DNA of 64,000 nt from Streptomyces sp. AV19 (GCF_015999245.1 NZ_JAEAMR010000022.1:485422-549421), one strand, 5' to 3'; positions 33,798-44,400 are shown, counted from the stretch's first letter. A program made the numbers and translations. Notes: generated by a model not told the origin, from the letters alone.

Positions 33798-34824
33798 CGT
33801 CGGCCAGCCCCTTCAGCGGTACGACCCAGGTCTGCACGGCGCCGGCTTCGCGCAGCCGCCGGGTGACCTCGCCCGCCTGCTCCGGCCGGGCCAGCGTGAT
33901 CATGCAGCCGCCCATGCCGCCACCCGTGATCTTGGCTCCGAGGCTGCCCGCGGCGAGCGCGGCCTCGACCATCGTGTCGATCCGCTCGGTGCTGAGGCCG
34001 GCCGCGCGGAGCAGCTCGTGGTAGTCGGTGAGCCGCGAGCCGAGCTCCTCCGGCCTGCCGCCGGCGAGCGCGTGCCGGGCGTCCTCGGTCAACTCCGTCG
34101 CCCGGCGCACGAATTCCTCCTGCGCTCCCGGCCGGTTCCGGAACCCCTCGCGCAGCAGCTCGACCGCGTCCTTGGTCCTGCCCACGTCCCCGCTGTCCGC
34201 GATGATGAACGAACCGTCGCAGCCGATGGGCAGTTCCCGGGCCTCGCCCGCCTGGAACAGCAGCGGGGCGGACGCGCCGACGGTCAGGGCGTCGACGCCG
34301 CTGGCCCGGCCGTGCACCACGTTCTCGGCCGTCTGCACCAGGTCGAACGCCGTGCCCGGCGTCACTTCGCGGTCGAAGAGGTCGGCGAGGGCGAAGACGA
34401 CCGCGCGGGCGCACGCCGCGCTGGAACCGAGTCCCCGGCCGGCCGGGATCACGCAGTCGAGGATCACGTCGAGGTGAAGACTGTCGGTCAGCCCCATGAG
34501 CGCCCGGAACTCGGCGGTCAGCCGGCGCAGGCCCTCGGACGCCTGCGTCTCCTCCGGCCTCGAAGCGGAACCGGTCATCGTGAGGGACACGTCGCCCGTG
34601 TCGTCAGGGGAGTGGGAGGACCACCCGACGCTTGCCGTGACCGACAGTTGCGGAACCGGGAGAGCGAGCGCCGGAGCCCCGTAGACGACCGCGTGCTCCC
34701 CCAGCACGATGGCCTTGGCGTGGGCACGGCCGACACCGACCGTGCGAGCCCGGCGGCCCTCCAATGTCCCCTCCGCTGAGGTCGGCAGAGTCAACTCACT
34801 CAACTCCCCTTGTTTCTTACGCAT
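33787..34824 (-). CDS. mvk: Mevalonate kinase
   Basis: 345 aa GHMP kinase. Motifs are GRAHAKAIVLGEHAVVYGAPA at the N terminus, IPAGRGLGSSAACARA as the ATP loop, and KITGGGMGGCMI near the C terminus. It phosphorylates mevalonate and is the first of the six contiguous mevalonate-pathway genes. Upstream is a 292-base gap with a 20-bp repeat array before the prenyltransferase gene. A separate promoter in that gap or readthrough from the prenyltransferase are both possible. Confidence 0.95.
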   Translation of the reverse strand: MRKKQGELSELTLPTSAEGTLEGRRARTVGVGRAHAKAIVLGEHAVVYGAPALALPVPQLSVTASVGWSSHSPDDTGDVSLTMTGSASRPEETQASEGLRRLTAEFRALMGLTDSLHLDVILDCVIPAGRGLGSSAACARAVVFALADLFDREVTPGTAFDLVQTAENVVHGRASGVDALTVGASAPLLFQAGEARELPIGCDGSFIIADSGDVGRTKDAVELLREGFRNRPGAQEEFVRRATELTEDARHALAGGRPEELGSRLTDYHELLRAAGLSTERIDTMVEAALAAGSLGAKITGGGMGGCMITLARPEQAGEVTRRLREAGAVQTWVVPLKGLADDER

Positions 34825-34880
34825 TGAGATCGCTTCATCCAGAGTTCTCGACGGAAACCGCCGTTTCGAGGTGGTCGCCG

Positions 34881-34976
34881 GTGGGACGGTGCCTCAGCCG
34901 GTGGGACGGCGCCTCAGCCGGCGGGACGACGTCTCAGCTGTGGGACGACGTCTCAGCCGGTGGGACGACGCCTCAA
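34881..34976. repeat. Five copies of an approximately 20-bp tandem repeat
   Basis: Units like GTGGGACGGTGCCTCAGCCG repeat five times with a few substitutions and one shorter unit. They fill the gap between the prenyltransferase stop and the mevalonate kinase start, and so lie in its leader or promoter region. Confidence 0.9.
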
Positions 34977-35116
34977 GCTCACGCCCCGATAACGGAGTTA
35001 CGGAGTTGACGAAAAAGGCCCCGGCCCGAGCGCTGCCGCCCTCGCGCGCCCTCGCGGATCCGGGACCTGTCCGACGGCCGCCGGCACCGGCTCGTTCCCT
35101 ACCGGCGGACGGGGCA

Positions 35117-36022
35117 TCAACCGGCGTCGACGACCGGCGTGAGCAGGCTCTCCACCCGGGTGTGCCACTGGTAGTACGACTGGATCTTGTGGTTCTCGCC
35201 CTTGGGCGTCGCCGCGATGCCGTAGACGAACTGCTCGCCGGCGGTGTAGGGAGCTTCCTTCACGATCTTCTCGATCACCGGGTCGACCTGAACAGGCAGC
35301 CCCAGCGGATCCGTCGTCTTGACGGCGAAGGTGACCCGCTCGATCTTCGACGAATCCCAGCTCAGCGTGGTGTAGATCCCGAAGGCCTGCTCGCAGTACT
35401 TCAGCAGCCCCTCGCTCGGCTCCGGCATCCCGGCGTCGCGGAGAACCGCCCGGATCCCCTCCGCCGAGAAGAACTCCCGCTCCGGCGGGTTGAAGTACAG
35501 GTTCACCGTGCGCTTCGCGTAGTCGATGCCGATCGTATTGACGATCTCCTCCAGGCCGTACTTCTCGAAGAAGCCCAGGTTGTCGGCGACACTGCGCGGC
35601 ATCGACGGCAGCTCGACGAGCTTGGCCGCCGGCTGCGGCTCGGGCGCCGGGAAGAACGTCCAGGTCTTCTTGAACCCGCCGACGACCCCGTAGTCGAAGC
35701 CGTAACCCCCGATGGGGAACGCCTGGTGGATCTCCTCCAGCAGCTTGCCCACAGGGTGCTCGGTCTTCTCGACGAGCCCCTTCTCCAGAGCGATGGCGTA
35801 CGGGTCGACGTCCTTGGGCAGCATCGTCCAGCGGCAGTCGACGTCTCCCGCACCGCGCGGCCCGGTCTGCGTCCGGAAGGAGATGACGGTCGGAAGCGCC
35901 ATCACGTCCTTGTACGCGTCCAGGATGGGCCACACCGTGTCACGCTCGCAGGGAACGCCCATCAGCTGGGCGGTCTTCTCGGTGACCGAGTAGAACTCCG
36001 CGATGCCGGTGGTTTCCGACAT
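35117..36022 (-). CDS. ABBA-type aromatic prenyltransferase (NphB/CloQ family, phenazine-prenyltransferase-like)
   Basis: 301 aa, soluble, with no DDxxD motif. The pattern follows the NphB/Fnq/PpzP group: a CERDTVWPIL segment, an FRTQTGPRGAGDVDCRWTM strand pair, FDYGVVGGFKKTWTFF, PSMPRSVADN, NTIGIDYAKRTVNLYF, YTTLSWDSSKIERVTFAV and GIAATPKGENHKIQSYY. From memory it looks closest to the phenazine prenyltransferases PpzP/EpzP. It attaches a dimethylallyl group to an aromatic acceptor. The ATG at 36022 follows GGAGGA. The adjoining mevalonate operon would supply its DMAPP. The true acceptor is not readable from sequence. Confidence 0.9.
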   Translation of the reverse strand: MSETTGIAEFYSVTEKTAQLMGVPCERDTVWPILDAYKDVMALPTVISFRTQTGPRGAGDVDCRWTMLPKDVDPYAIALEKGLVEKTEHPVGKLLEEIHQAFPIGGYGFDYGVVGGFKKTWTFFPAPEPQPAAKLVELPSMPRSVADNLGFFEKYGLEEIVNTIGIDYAKRTVNLYFNPPEREFFSAEGIRAVLRDAGMPEPSEGLLKYCEQAFGIYTTLSWDSSKIERVTFAVKTTDPLGLPVQVDPVIEKIVKEAPYTAGEQFVYGIAATPKGENHKIQSYYQWHTRVESLLTPVVDAG

Positions 36023-37288
36023 TCTTCCTCCACTTATCAAGTTGACGTCAGTTGGACGAGGACACACCACGGGCCGCCCTCCCGGGACGGGGAGAACGGC
36101 CCGTGCAAGAACGAGCGGACAGCGGATTCACGCTCCGGCCGAACGACCGGGCGGATGCCGGAACCACTGGCCATGGCGGGGCGGTTGCGGCCGCTTCGGG
36201 GGGCGCGCAGCGTGAAGCAGACAGGGTGGTGACCGTGAGACGCCGCGACACGGCTTGCCCCACCGGATCACGTCGTTCGCCAGAACCGGCCTCACCGAAG
36301 AAGCTGACGGGCTTCAGGAGAACCGCTGCCGCATCGGGCACGGTCCGGTCCGGCGGACATGTCACTCAAGCAACCGCCTGGTCGGCGGTTTTGGGCAGGG
36401 TCGGCGTGCAGAAAGAGTGACACGCGCAGTGCTCACACACCAAGGTCCGTCCGCAGTGACGTGGGCCACTCCTAGCGGAATCGCGGACGCCGGATCCGGC
36501 GCCGAGCGCGCCCGTTCCCGCTTCTCAAAGCCCACTCAGCCACCACACACGAGGGAGACCCTCACACGCACCCCGCCGGTCGTGAGCCCCAAGGGCGGCT
36601 ACCTCACCCCATCCCGGAATTCATCACCAGCGAGTCCTGGAACGACGAACCGGCGGGACTCACACGGCCCTCACGGCCTGACGCGAGGAGATCGTCGCCA
36701 GCGGCGACGGGCGCGGTCCACGGGGCAGCAGCCGTCGGCGAACTCACCGAGGACGCCTCAGAGTGCAACGCGGAGTTCCACGTCGGCACCATGCGCCAGC
36801 TCAAGGGCCTCGAGTGCCAGGAACCCCACTGCCGACGCCCGCGATGGCGCACCGTCGAGTGGCGACCATCGCGCGACTCTCCGAGTAGTGAAGCTCGTTC
36901 CGCAAGAGGACGTGCGATGACCTTGGGCCATGCCCCTGTGGTGACGTGGCGGAGTGTCCGTGCGGGCGGCCTACGGGTCAGGATGCCCAGCGACAGAGGT
37001 CTGAGCGCGGTGCGGTGACCGTGCGGTCGTTGACCTGTGAATTGCGGGCATTCTGGTCGTGATGGCCTGACAGCCACGCCGCCACACACAACCAAATCGC
37101 CCGCTTCCGCACCTCGACGGCCACACCACCCGGCGGGACACGACCTCCCCTGCACCGCGCCAAAGAACTCAAGGCACGCTCCCTGCCCTTCGTGGCCGAC
37201 GCCCACGCTCGCGACACTCTCCACGTCAGCTGACCCAGCAAGCCCAGCCTCTGCCCGCCGGTTTGACGCGACTGCCCGGGGCCGACGG
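36023..37288. other. Gene-free stretch upstream of the prenyltransferase
   Basis: About 1.27 kb with no gene I can support. The left end should hold the prenyltransferase promoter; a TGACGTCA palindrome lies at 36043-36050. The rest has open frames on both strands, but none with a good start, codon bias or recognisable fold. It is probably degraded sequence marking the edge of the biosynthetic island. Confidence 0.5.
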
Positions 37289-37495
37289 TCAGCCGGAGAG
37301 GGTGCTGGCACGCAAAGCCGCAATGAACGCAACCCAGGATTCCGGTTGGGCGGTGATCATGTGGGAACGTTTGCTGTCACGTATGGGGATGCGGCTGGGT
37401 ATGTTGTCGGCGATCTCGACGCATTGCTCAAGGCCCTGGCTATAGGTGCTCTTGTGCCAGTCCAGGTGAGGAACGCCAGAGCCAATGGGACTCAT
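37289..37495 (-). CDS. DUF397 small protein
   Basis: 68 aa. The DUF397 pattern is evident: W-x-K-S-T/S-Y-S near the N terminus (DWHKSTYSQ), a CVEIAD strand, a PIRDSK segment and a C-terminal W-x-x-F-I-x-A-L-R motif. Such proteins accompany XRE regulators in the WhiJ/AbaA-like systems of Streptomyces, where they modulate the regulator. The ATG overlaps the stop of that regulator gene (ATGA). The protein looks intact although its partner is interrupted. Confidence 0.88.
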   Translation of the reverse strand: MSPIGSGVPHLDWHKSTYSQGLEQCVEIADNIPSRIPIRDSKRSHMITAQPESWVAFIAALRASTLSG

Positions 37496-38313
37496 GAGTA
37501 TTGCTCCTCAAGCACTTTACGAATGAGAGTGATTGATGCATCGGCCGAGAGCGAGTCGGCTGCCAGCTGATCGTAGATGGAGGTGATCAGAGGCACCTGG
37601 GCCGGTTCGGCGATCAACAACCCATCGGCAGCGGTCTCTTGGGCCACGACTGTACGTCCGCCCTCAAACATCCAGATGACAGCCTGGGCAAGGCTCGTGA
37701 CCACCAGGGAAGAACCGTCACGTGGCAGCACCTGGGCCCCTACACGCGGCCTCTCACACATCTCCAGGAGGTGTGACAGCTGACGCCGCATGACCTCGGT
37801 GTCACCGATGACCTTGTAGAGAGCCGACTCGTCGATGATGGCGCGTACCCATGGGCGCTTCGGACTGTCGAGGACAGCCTGACGTCCCATGCGGAGTGCG
37901 ACCTTCTCGTCGAGATCACCGCCATAGAGGGGAATGCCCGCACTCAGCAGAGCCGTCGCGTACTCCCGAGTCTGGAACAAGCCTGGGATGAGGAGCGCGT
38001 ACTGCTGAATCTTCAGTGCATCGGACTCCAGGTCGGAGAGAGCTTCGATCCGCTTCACGTACGCACTGCGCTGGAGAAACGGACGCATCTCCGTGAAGAC
38101 ACCACCCGAATCCAGAACCTCGTCAAGCAGCTTCGCGATGTCCTTCGGCGGCACGCCCTCCGCCCGCTCGAACTGGGCGATCCGGCCGGCGCTGAGCATG
38201 ACCTTCGCCCCCAGCTCCGCCTGCGTCCACCCGCGCGCTTCGCGCAACTCGCGGATCTACATGCCGTACCACTCGTTCAGATTCGTCGGTTCGATCCGCT
38301 TTGGCGCGGGCAC
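37492..38313 (-). pseudogene. XRE-family regulator (DUF5753) with in-frame TAG near its start
   Basis: From a GTG at 38313 the frame reads KRIEPTNLNEWYGM, then TAG at 38257-38259 (codon 19), then continues IRELREARGWTQAEL through a complete HTH and a full DUF5753 domain to 37492. The helix-turn-helix (WTQAELGAKVMLSAGRIAQFERA) and ligand-type domain are undamaged. A GAG-to-TAG change would explain the stop. A TTG at 38247 could restart translation and give 251 aa lacking the first helix residues. So it is either a fresh pseudogene or a gene using an internal start. It is paired with the downstream DUF397 gene. Confidence 0.7.
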
Positions 38314-38486
38314 GGTCGTACGCCCTCCCGTGGAGACACGGCTCTCTGCGGCCGTTACTTCCGGTCACGCTACCGCCACACAACGACGCCCGTAACCGGA
38401 ACCAACACGAAACGAACCGTGCGCATGAAGAGCCCAGCCCCGACGGCGGAGTTGGCGCCCGACGCACTCCGCGTACGAGGTCGTAC

Positions 38487-38502
38487 GAGGTCGTACGACC
38501 TC
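38487..38502. promoter_or_regulatory. 16-bp perfect palindrome in the divergent gap before the Wadjet operon
   Basis: GAGGTCGTACGACCTC is a perfect 16-base palindrome, with a direct extra copy of the GAGGTCGTAC half just to its left. It lies between the XRE regulator and jetA, which are divergent (38314-38657, no other gene). It is a good candidate operator, possibly for the neighbouring XRE protein. Confidence 0.5.
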
Positions 38503-38657
38503 AACGACGTACGGCCGGCCCGTCGGCGACCAGTGTCGCGCGGGCACCGGCCGAGGGCATCGGGCTTCACGGCCGAGACTGCGATGACCAGCCGATACCG
38601 CTCTGCGAGATTCCCGGTTTTGTGTGCCGAGGAGGCATCCGACAGAATGACCGGGCG

Positions 38658-40229
38658 ATGACCCCGACACCGCCCTCGGCGCCCGAGCCCCCGGCCCCGA
38701 CGACCGGGTACGCCCCCTTCGCGCACCTCACCGCCCCCAACTCCCCCCTCTATCGGCGGACAATGCGGACCTTCCTCACCGCGAAGGAGCGCTTCGCGGT
38801 GCACCTGCGCCCCGAGGACGTGCACGCCGCCCTGCCCGCCGACGAGCGTCCGGCCGAGCTCGACACCGTGGTGAAGGCGCTCGACAGCCTCGTCGAGTGG
38901 GGAAACCTGCGCGCCGATCCCGATACGGCCCGTGTCACCGCCGTCGAGGACTTCTACCGCAAGCGGTTCGTCTATCAGCTCACCCGGGCGGGAGAGGCGG
39001 CCGAGGAAGCGCTTTCCGTCTACGACGAGGCTCTGGGCCGGCGGGGTGCACTCCAGGCGGTCGCACTGCACGACATCGTCACCCAACTGCGGGCCCTGCT
39101 CGTCCTGGGGGCCGAGGGGACACCCGACCCGGCCAAGACCTACCTCGCGCTCGACGCGCTGACCAGCCGGTTCGCGGCCCTCGCCGAGAACGCCCGGGCG
39201 TTCATGGGCTCCCTGCAGCGCACCATCGACCTCCACGATGTCGAAGAGGAGGTCTTCCTCGCCTACAAGGACCGGCTCATCCAGTATCTGGAGCGCTTCA
39301 TCCAGGACTTGATCACCCTCGGCGGACGCATCGCCCAGCTGATCCTGGAGCTGGAGGACAGCGGCGTCATCGCACCACTGCTCCGGACCGCCGCCGCCCG
39401 CGAGGCCGCCGACGCCGCTCCGGAGGACGCGGAGCACGCCGAGCGGGAGGCGTACGCGCGCTGGACGGGACGCTGGGACGGGCTGGCCGCCTGGTTCCTC
39501 AGCAGGAACGGGCGGGAATCACAGGCACGGCTGCTGCGCGCCCGGGCCCTCGGCGCGATTCCTCAACTCCTCGCGGTCATACGCTCACTGAATGAGCGGA
39601 GAGCCGGACGCTCCGACCGTTCCGCCGATTTCCGTACGCTCGCCCGCTGGTTCGCCGAGGCGCCCGACGACGACGCCCGGCACCGCCTGTGGCGCACCGC
39701 TTTCGGGCTCCACCCCGCCCGCCATCTCACCGTCGACGCCGAAACCCTCGCCGCCCGCACGGCCCGGCCGGTCCCCGCCGCCACCCCGTGGGCCGAGGCC
39801 GAACCGCTGCGCATCAGCCCGCAGTTGCGGCGCACGGGCAGTTACGAACGGCGTGGCAAGCCGCGCAAGGTCGAGGACCGCTCCGAGGCGCGCCGCCATC
39901 TCGCCGAGACCGCCGCCAAGCAAGCCGCCGAGACCGCCGCCGCGCGGGCGCGGCTCGCCACCCACGGCGTCACCCGGATCTCCGCCCTCGGTGACCTCGA
40001 TCCGCTGGCCTTCGGCCTCTTCCTCCAGCTTCTCGGCGACGCCCTCGCCACCTGGCGGCCCGGCATGACGCACACGTCCGCCACCAGCAACGACGGCTCC
40101 ATGGAGATCCGCCTCACGGCACTCGGCGACGGCACGACCGCCGAGGTCACCACCCCCGGGGGTACGTTCCGGGGCCCCGACCACACCGTCGAGATCATCG
40201 ACCTGACCGAGGGAGACAGCAGGCGATGA
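38658..40229 (+). CDS. jetA: Wadjet type II subunit JetA (TIGR02677 family)
   Basis: 523 aa, kleisin-like subunit of an SMC-related anti-plasmid complex. It has the N-terminal winged-helix segment and long helices of TIGR02677: RTFLTAKERFAVHL, SLVEWGNLRADPDTARV, FYRKRFVYQLT, and the IDLHDVEEEVFLAYKDRLIQYLERFI helix. The first 25 residues are a Pro/Thr-rich tail. The start is the ATG directly before that tail; the ribosome site is weak. The stop overlaps jetB (ATGA). In Wadjet, JetA and JetB bridge the JetC ATPase heads. Confidence 0.88.
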   Translation: MTPTPPSAPEPPAPTTGYAPFAHLTAPNSPLYRRTMRTFLTAKERFAVHLRPEDVHAALPADERPAELDTVVKALDSLVEWGNLRADPDTARVTAVEDFYRKRFVYQLTRAGEAAEEALSVYDEALGRRGALQAVALHDIVTQLRALLVLGAEGTPDPAKTYLALDALTSRFAALAENARAFMGSLQRTIDLHDVEEEVFLAYKDRLIQYLERFIQDLITLGGRIAQLILELEDSGVIAPLLRTAAAREAADAAPEDAEHAEREAYARWTGRWDGLAAWFLSRNGRESQARLLRARALGAIPQLLAVIRSLNERRAGRSDRSADFRTLARWFAEAPDDDARHRLWRTAFGLHPARHLTVDAETLAARTARPVPAATPWAEAEPLRISPQLRRTGSYERRGKPRKVEDRSEARRHLAETAAKQAAETAAARARLATHGVTRISALGDLDPLAFGLFLQLLGDALATWRPGMTHTSATSNDGSMEIRLTALGDGTTAEVTTPGGTFRGPDHTVEIIDLTEGDSRR

Positions 40230-41464
40230 ACACCCCGCTCACAGAGGTGCTGGACGGGCAGCGTTCCGCCGAACTCCGCAAGGCCGCGCGTGCCCTGCTC
40301 AAGGAGCCCCTCCTGCTCGCACGCGGGCCGCGCTCGGACGACTTCCGGCTCGTCCGCCGCCATGCTTCGGAACTGCGCGAGTGGTTCGACCGCAACACCG
40401 GCTGGCCCCTCCATGTGGACGCCGACGCCGCCCGGCTGTACAAGGTCCCCGGCCGTCTCACCGACCCCACGCACCCCGCTCGTGAGGCCGGCCGGGCCGC
40501 CGCTCCCTTCACCCGCCGACGCTACGTCCTGCTCTGCCTCGCCCTCGCCGCCCTTGAACGGGGCGAGGCCCAGGTGGCCCTCGGCCGCCTCGCCGATCAG
40601 GTCGTTCTGGACGCGGCGGATCCCCACCTCACCGCCGCCGGAATCCACTTCACCCTGGACCGCCGCGACGAGCGCCTCGACCTCGCCGCCGTCGTCAAGC
40701 TCCTGCTGAAGCTCGGCGTTCTGCGGCGGGTCGCCGGTGACGAGGACGCGTACGTCAGCGGGGCGGGCGACGTCCTGTACGACGTCGAGCGCCGTGTACT
40801 GGCAGGTCTGCTCGCCACCCGCCGGGGCCCTTCCACGGTGCGGGCCGGCACCTTCGACGGGCGCCTGGCCGATCTCGTCGCCGAAACCGCCCTGGACAGC
40901 GACGACTTGCGGTTCCGCGCGATGCGCCGCTCACTGACCAGGCGCCTGCTCGACGACCCGGTCCTGTACTACGACGAGCTGACCGACGCCGAGCTCGCGT
41001 ACCTCACCCGGCAGCGCGGTTTCCTCACCGCCCGCATCACCGAACTGACCGGGCTCGTCGCCGAAGTACGGGCCGAGGGCGTCGCCATGGTCGACCCCGA
41101 CGACGACCTCACCGATGTCCGCATGCCCGAACAGGGCACCCACGGCCACATCACGCTGCTGCTCACGGAGCATCTCGCGACAGCGCGCGGGCCTGTCACC
41201 ACCGGCGACCTCCGGCGAAAAGTCCGTGAACTCGCCTCCGAATCCGGTGGTTTCTGGTCCAAGACCGCCAAGGAACCAGGCGCGGAAGGCGAACTGGTCG
41301 AGCAGGCGCTCGCCAAGCTCTCCGCACTCGGACTCATCACCCGCCGGGGCGACGGGATCACGCCGCGCCCGGCCCTCGCCCGGTACGCCGTCGGTGAGGC
41401 GGTCGTCCTCGAACCCCGCAGCACCACCCGCATGCCCCAGCAGCGAAAGGCAAGCCGGCAGTGA
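40226..41464 (+). CDS. jetB: Wadjet type II subunit JetB (TIGR02678 family)
   Basis: 412 aa, KITE-like/DUF2398 subunit. Typical segments are LVRRHASELREWFDRNTGWPLHV, ARLYKVPGRL, FTRRRYVLLCLALAALERGEAQ, VVKLLLKLGVLRRV with DGDEDAYV-like residues after it, and a C-terminal winged helix ending in TPRPALARY. It is coupled by 4-base overlaps to jetA before and jetC after. No damage is visible. Confidence 0.9.
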   Translation: MNTPLTEVLDGQRSAELRKAARALLKEPLLLARGPRSDDFRLVRRHASELREWFDRNTGWPLHVDADAARLYKVPGRLTDPTHPAREAGRAAAPFTRRRYVLLCLALAALERGEAQVALGRLADQVVLDAADPHLTAAGIHFTLDRRDERLDLAAVVKLLLKLGVLRRVAGDEDAYVSGAGDVLYDVERRVLAGLLATRRGPSTVRAGTFDGRLADLVAETALDSDDLRFRAMRRSLTRRLLDDPVLYYDELTDAELAYLTRQRGFLTARITELTGLVAEVRAEGVAMVDPDDDLTDVRMPEQGTHGHITLLLTEHLATARGPVTTGDLRRKVRELASESGGFWSKTAKEPGAEGELVEQALAKLSALGLITRRGDGITPRPALARYAVGEAVVLEPRSTTRMPQQRKASRQ

Positions 41465-44400
41465 CCGCCCTCCCCGTCCCCACCCGCTCCCGCTGGCAAC
41501 CGATGCGCATCGGGCTCGTCGACCTCTTCCACTACGACGAGGAGGAGTTCCACTTCCGCGACGGGCGGCTGCTGCTGCGCGGCAACAACGGCACCGGAAA
41601 GTCCAAGGTCCTCGCCCTGACCCTGCCGTTCCTCCTGGACGGGGACCTCACTCCGCGCCGTGTCGAGCCCGACGGCGACCCGGGCAAACGCATGGAGTGG
41701 AACCTGCTCCTCGGCGGCGAACACCCCCATCCCGAACGACTCGGCTACACCTGGATCGAGTTCGGCCGACGCGACGGGACGACCGGCGAGGTGCACTTCC
41801 GCACGCTCGTCTGCGGGCTCAAGGCGGTCGCCGGGCGCGGCATCGCCCGCCACTGGTACGCGGTCACCGACCAGCGGATCGGCCAGGACCTCAGCCTGCT
41901 CGACGCCACCCGTACCGCCCTGTCCCGTGACCGGCTCGCCGAGGCGATCGCCGGGCACGGAATGGTCTACGACCAGGCCAAGACGTACCGAAGGGCCGTC
42001 GACGAGGCGTTGTTCGGCCTCGGCGAGCAGCGGTACGCCGCCCTCGTCGACCTGCTCATCCAGCTGCGCCAGCCCCAGTTGTCCAAGCGGCCGAACGAGG
42101 CCGCGCTCTCCCGGGCGCTGACCGAAGCGCTGCCGCCCATGGACCAGGCGGTCATCGCCGACGCGGCGGAGGCGTTCCGTTCCCTGGACGAGGAGAAGGA
42201 GGAACTGCGGGCCGCCGCCGAGGCCGAGCGCGCCGCCTCGGCGTTCCTGGACCACTACCGGCGCTACGCCCGCATCGCCTCCCGTCGGCGGGCCCGCCTC
42301 CCCCGCAGCGAGCACTCCCGGTACGAACACCTCCAGCGGGACCTCGCCGAGGCCCAGACGGACAAGGCGCGCGCGGAGGAGGACCGGGCGGCGGCCGGGG
42401 AACGCATGGCGGTGCTGGAGGAGAAGGAGACACGGCTGCGGGCGCAGGACGCCGCCCTGCGCGCGGGGCCCGAGATGCGCAGCGCCCGTGAGCTGGAGCG
42501 GGCGGCCGAGGCGGCGGACCGCACGGCGCGGGAACGGGAACGCGCCGAGGCCGACCACGGGCAGGCCGAACAGCTCCGTACACGCGCGCTGGCGCGGCTC
42601 GGTGCGGCCGAGAACCGGCTCGCCTCGGCCGGGCACCGGGCCGGGGTCGTCCTCGTCCGTGCCCGGGAGGCGGCCGGGGAGGCCCTGGTCAGTCTGCCCG
42701 AAGAGCCGACCCGGGAGGCGGCCGACGAGGAGGCGGACCGCAGGCGGCGCACGCTCACCCATGTGGAGCGCCTCGCGGACGAGGCCGACCGGACCGTGGG
42801 CGAGCGCCGCGCGGCATCCCGGCGGCTCGACGAGGCGGAGTCCGACCTCGCGCTCGCGGCCGGGGCGCTGGACCAGGCGGAGGAGGCCACGGCGGCGGCC
42901 GGCCGGGCGCTCCTGGCCGCCGTTCGCGAACATGCCGACGGGTGCCAGGAGTTGGTCTGTCCGGATCCGGCCGGCCTCCTCGACGAGCTCCAGGAGTGGA
43001 CCCTGCACCTCGACGGGCCCTGCCCGGCCCGGCTGCACGCCTCGCGTGCCCACAGCGCCGCCTCGGCACGGCTCGCCGACCAGGCGGCCGGTCTGAGCCA
43101 CCGCACGACCGAACTGCGTTCGTCCCTGCGGGAGAGGGAGCGCGAGCTGGCCGAACTGGAGGCCGGTGGCCAGCGCGGCCCGAAGGCTCCGTACACGCGC
43201 GCTCCGGGGCTGCGTGAGCGCACGGCCGGTGCTCCTCTGTGGCGGCTCGTCGACTTCCGGGACGGGCTCGGCGACACGGAACGCGCCGGACTGGAAGCGG
43301 CCCTTGAGGCGTCCGGGCTGCTGGACGCCTGGGTGCGGCCGGACGGCGCGATCCTCGACGCCGACGGGCACGACGTGCTGCTCGCTCCACTCACCGGTCC
43401 CGTGTCCGGGCCGTCCCTGGCCGATGTGCTCCGCCCGGCCGTCGACCGTGGCGACGCGCGGGCCGCGGTGGTCGGCGAGGAGACGGTGGACCGGCTGCTG
43501 GCGGCGGTCGGGCTGGGCGGGGAAAGCGGCGCGGACACCTGGGCGGCGGCCGACGGGCGGTTCCGCGTCGGGGCGCTCACCGGGCGATGGGCCAAGACCT
43601 GCGCGGAGTACGTCGGCGAGGGGGCCCGTGAAGAGGCGCGACGGTCCCGCATCACCGCCCTGCGGGCAGAACTCGCCGCCATCCAGGACGAGTTGGCGGC
43701 CACAGCGGCCGAGGCCGGGGCCGTCATGACCCGCCGCCGCGCCCTCGACGCCGAGCTGGCCGCCGTGCCCGACGACGCGCCGCTCAGGCAGGCGTACGCG
43801 CGCGCGGCCGCGGCCGCCGGCGCCGCACGCCGGGACCGCGCCCGCCGCGAAGAACGGGCCGCCGCCCTCGCCGGGGCGACCCGTGCCGCCGAGCGGGCGG
43901 CAGCCGAACTGGGCACGACTGCGGCCGATTTGGGCCTGCCCGCCGACCGGGACGGACTCGCCGCCGTCCGCCAGGCCCTCACCGGCCTCGCCCTCGTCCT
44001 CGCCGATCTGTGGCCCGCCCTGCGCGAGCGCGCCGAGGCGGCCCGTCAGGTGGATGACGAACGCGACGAGGCCGAACAGGCGGGACAGCGGGCCGCGGAA
44101 CACGCGCTGCGGGCCGAGGAATCGGCCCGCGAGGCCACCGCCGCCGCCGAGCGCCACAGCACGCTGCGCTCCACGGTCGGCGCGGCCGTCGCCGAGCTCC
44201 AGCGGCGCCTCGCCGAGACCACCGCGTCCCTGCGCGAGTGCGGAGCCGAGCAGCGTCGTACGCGCGAGCAGCACACGGAGGCGGACCGGCGGGCCAGCCG
44301 GGCCGAAGGCCGGATCGAGCAACTGGAGCACGGGATCGCCGAGGCGGCCGCCGCCCGCGCCGAGGCGATCGCGGGTCTCCAGCGGTTCGCCGGCACCGGC

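Noticed and set aside
36400..37270. Possible transposase or plasmid-gene relics in the gap after the prenyltransferase
   Set aside because: Several open frames on both strands, but none gave a recognisable motif, so no gene is claimed.
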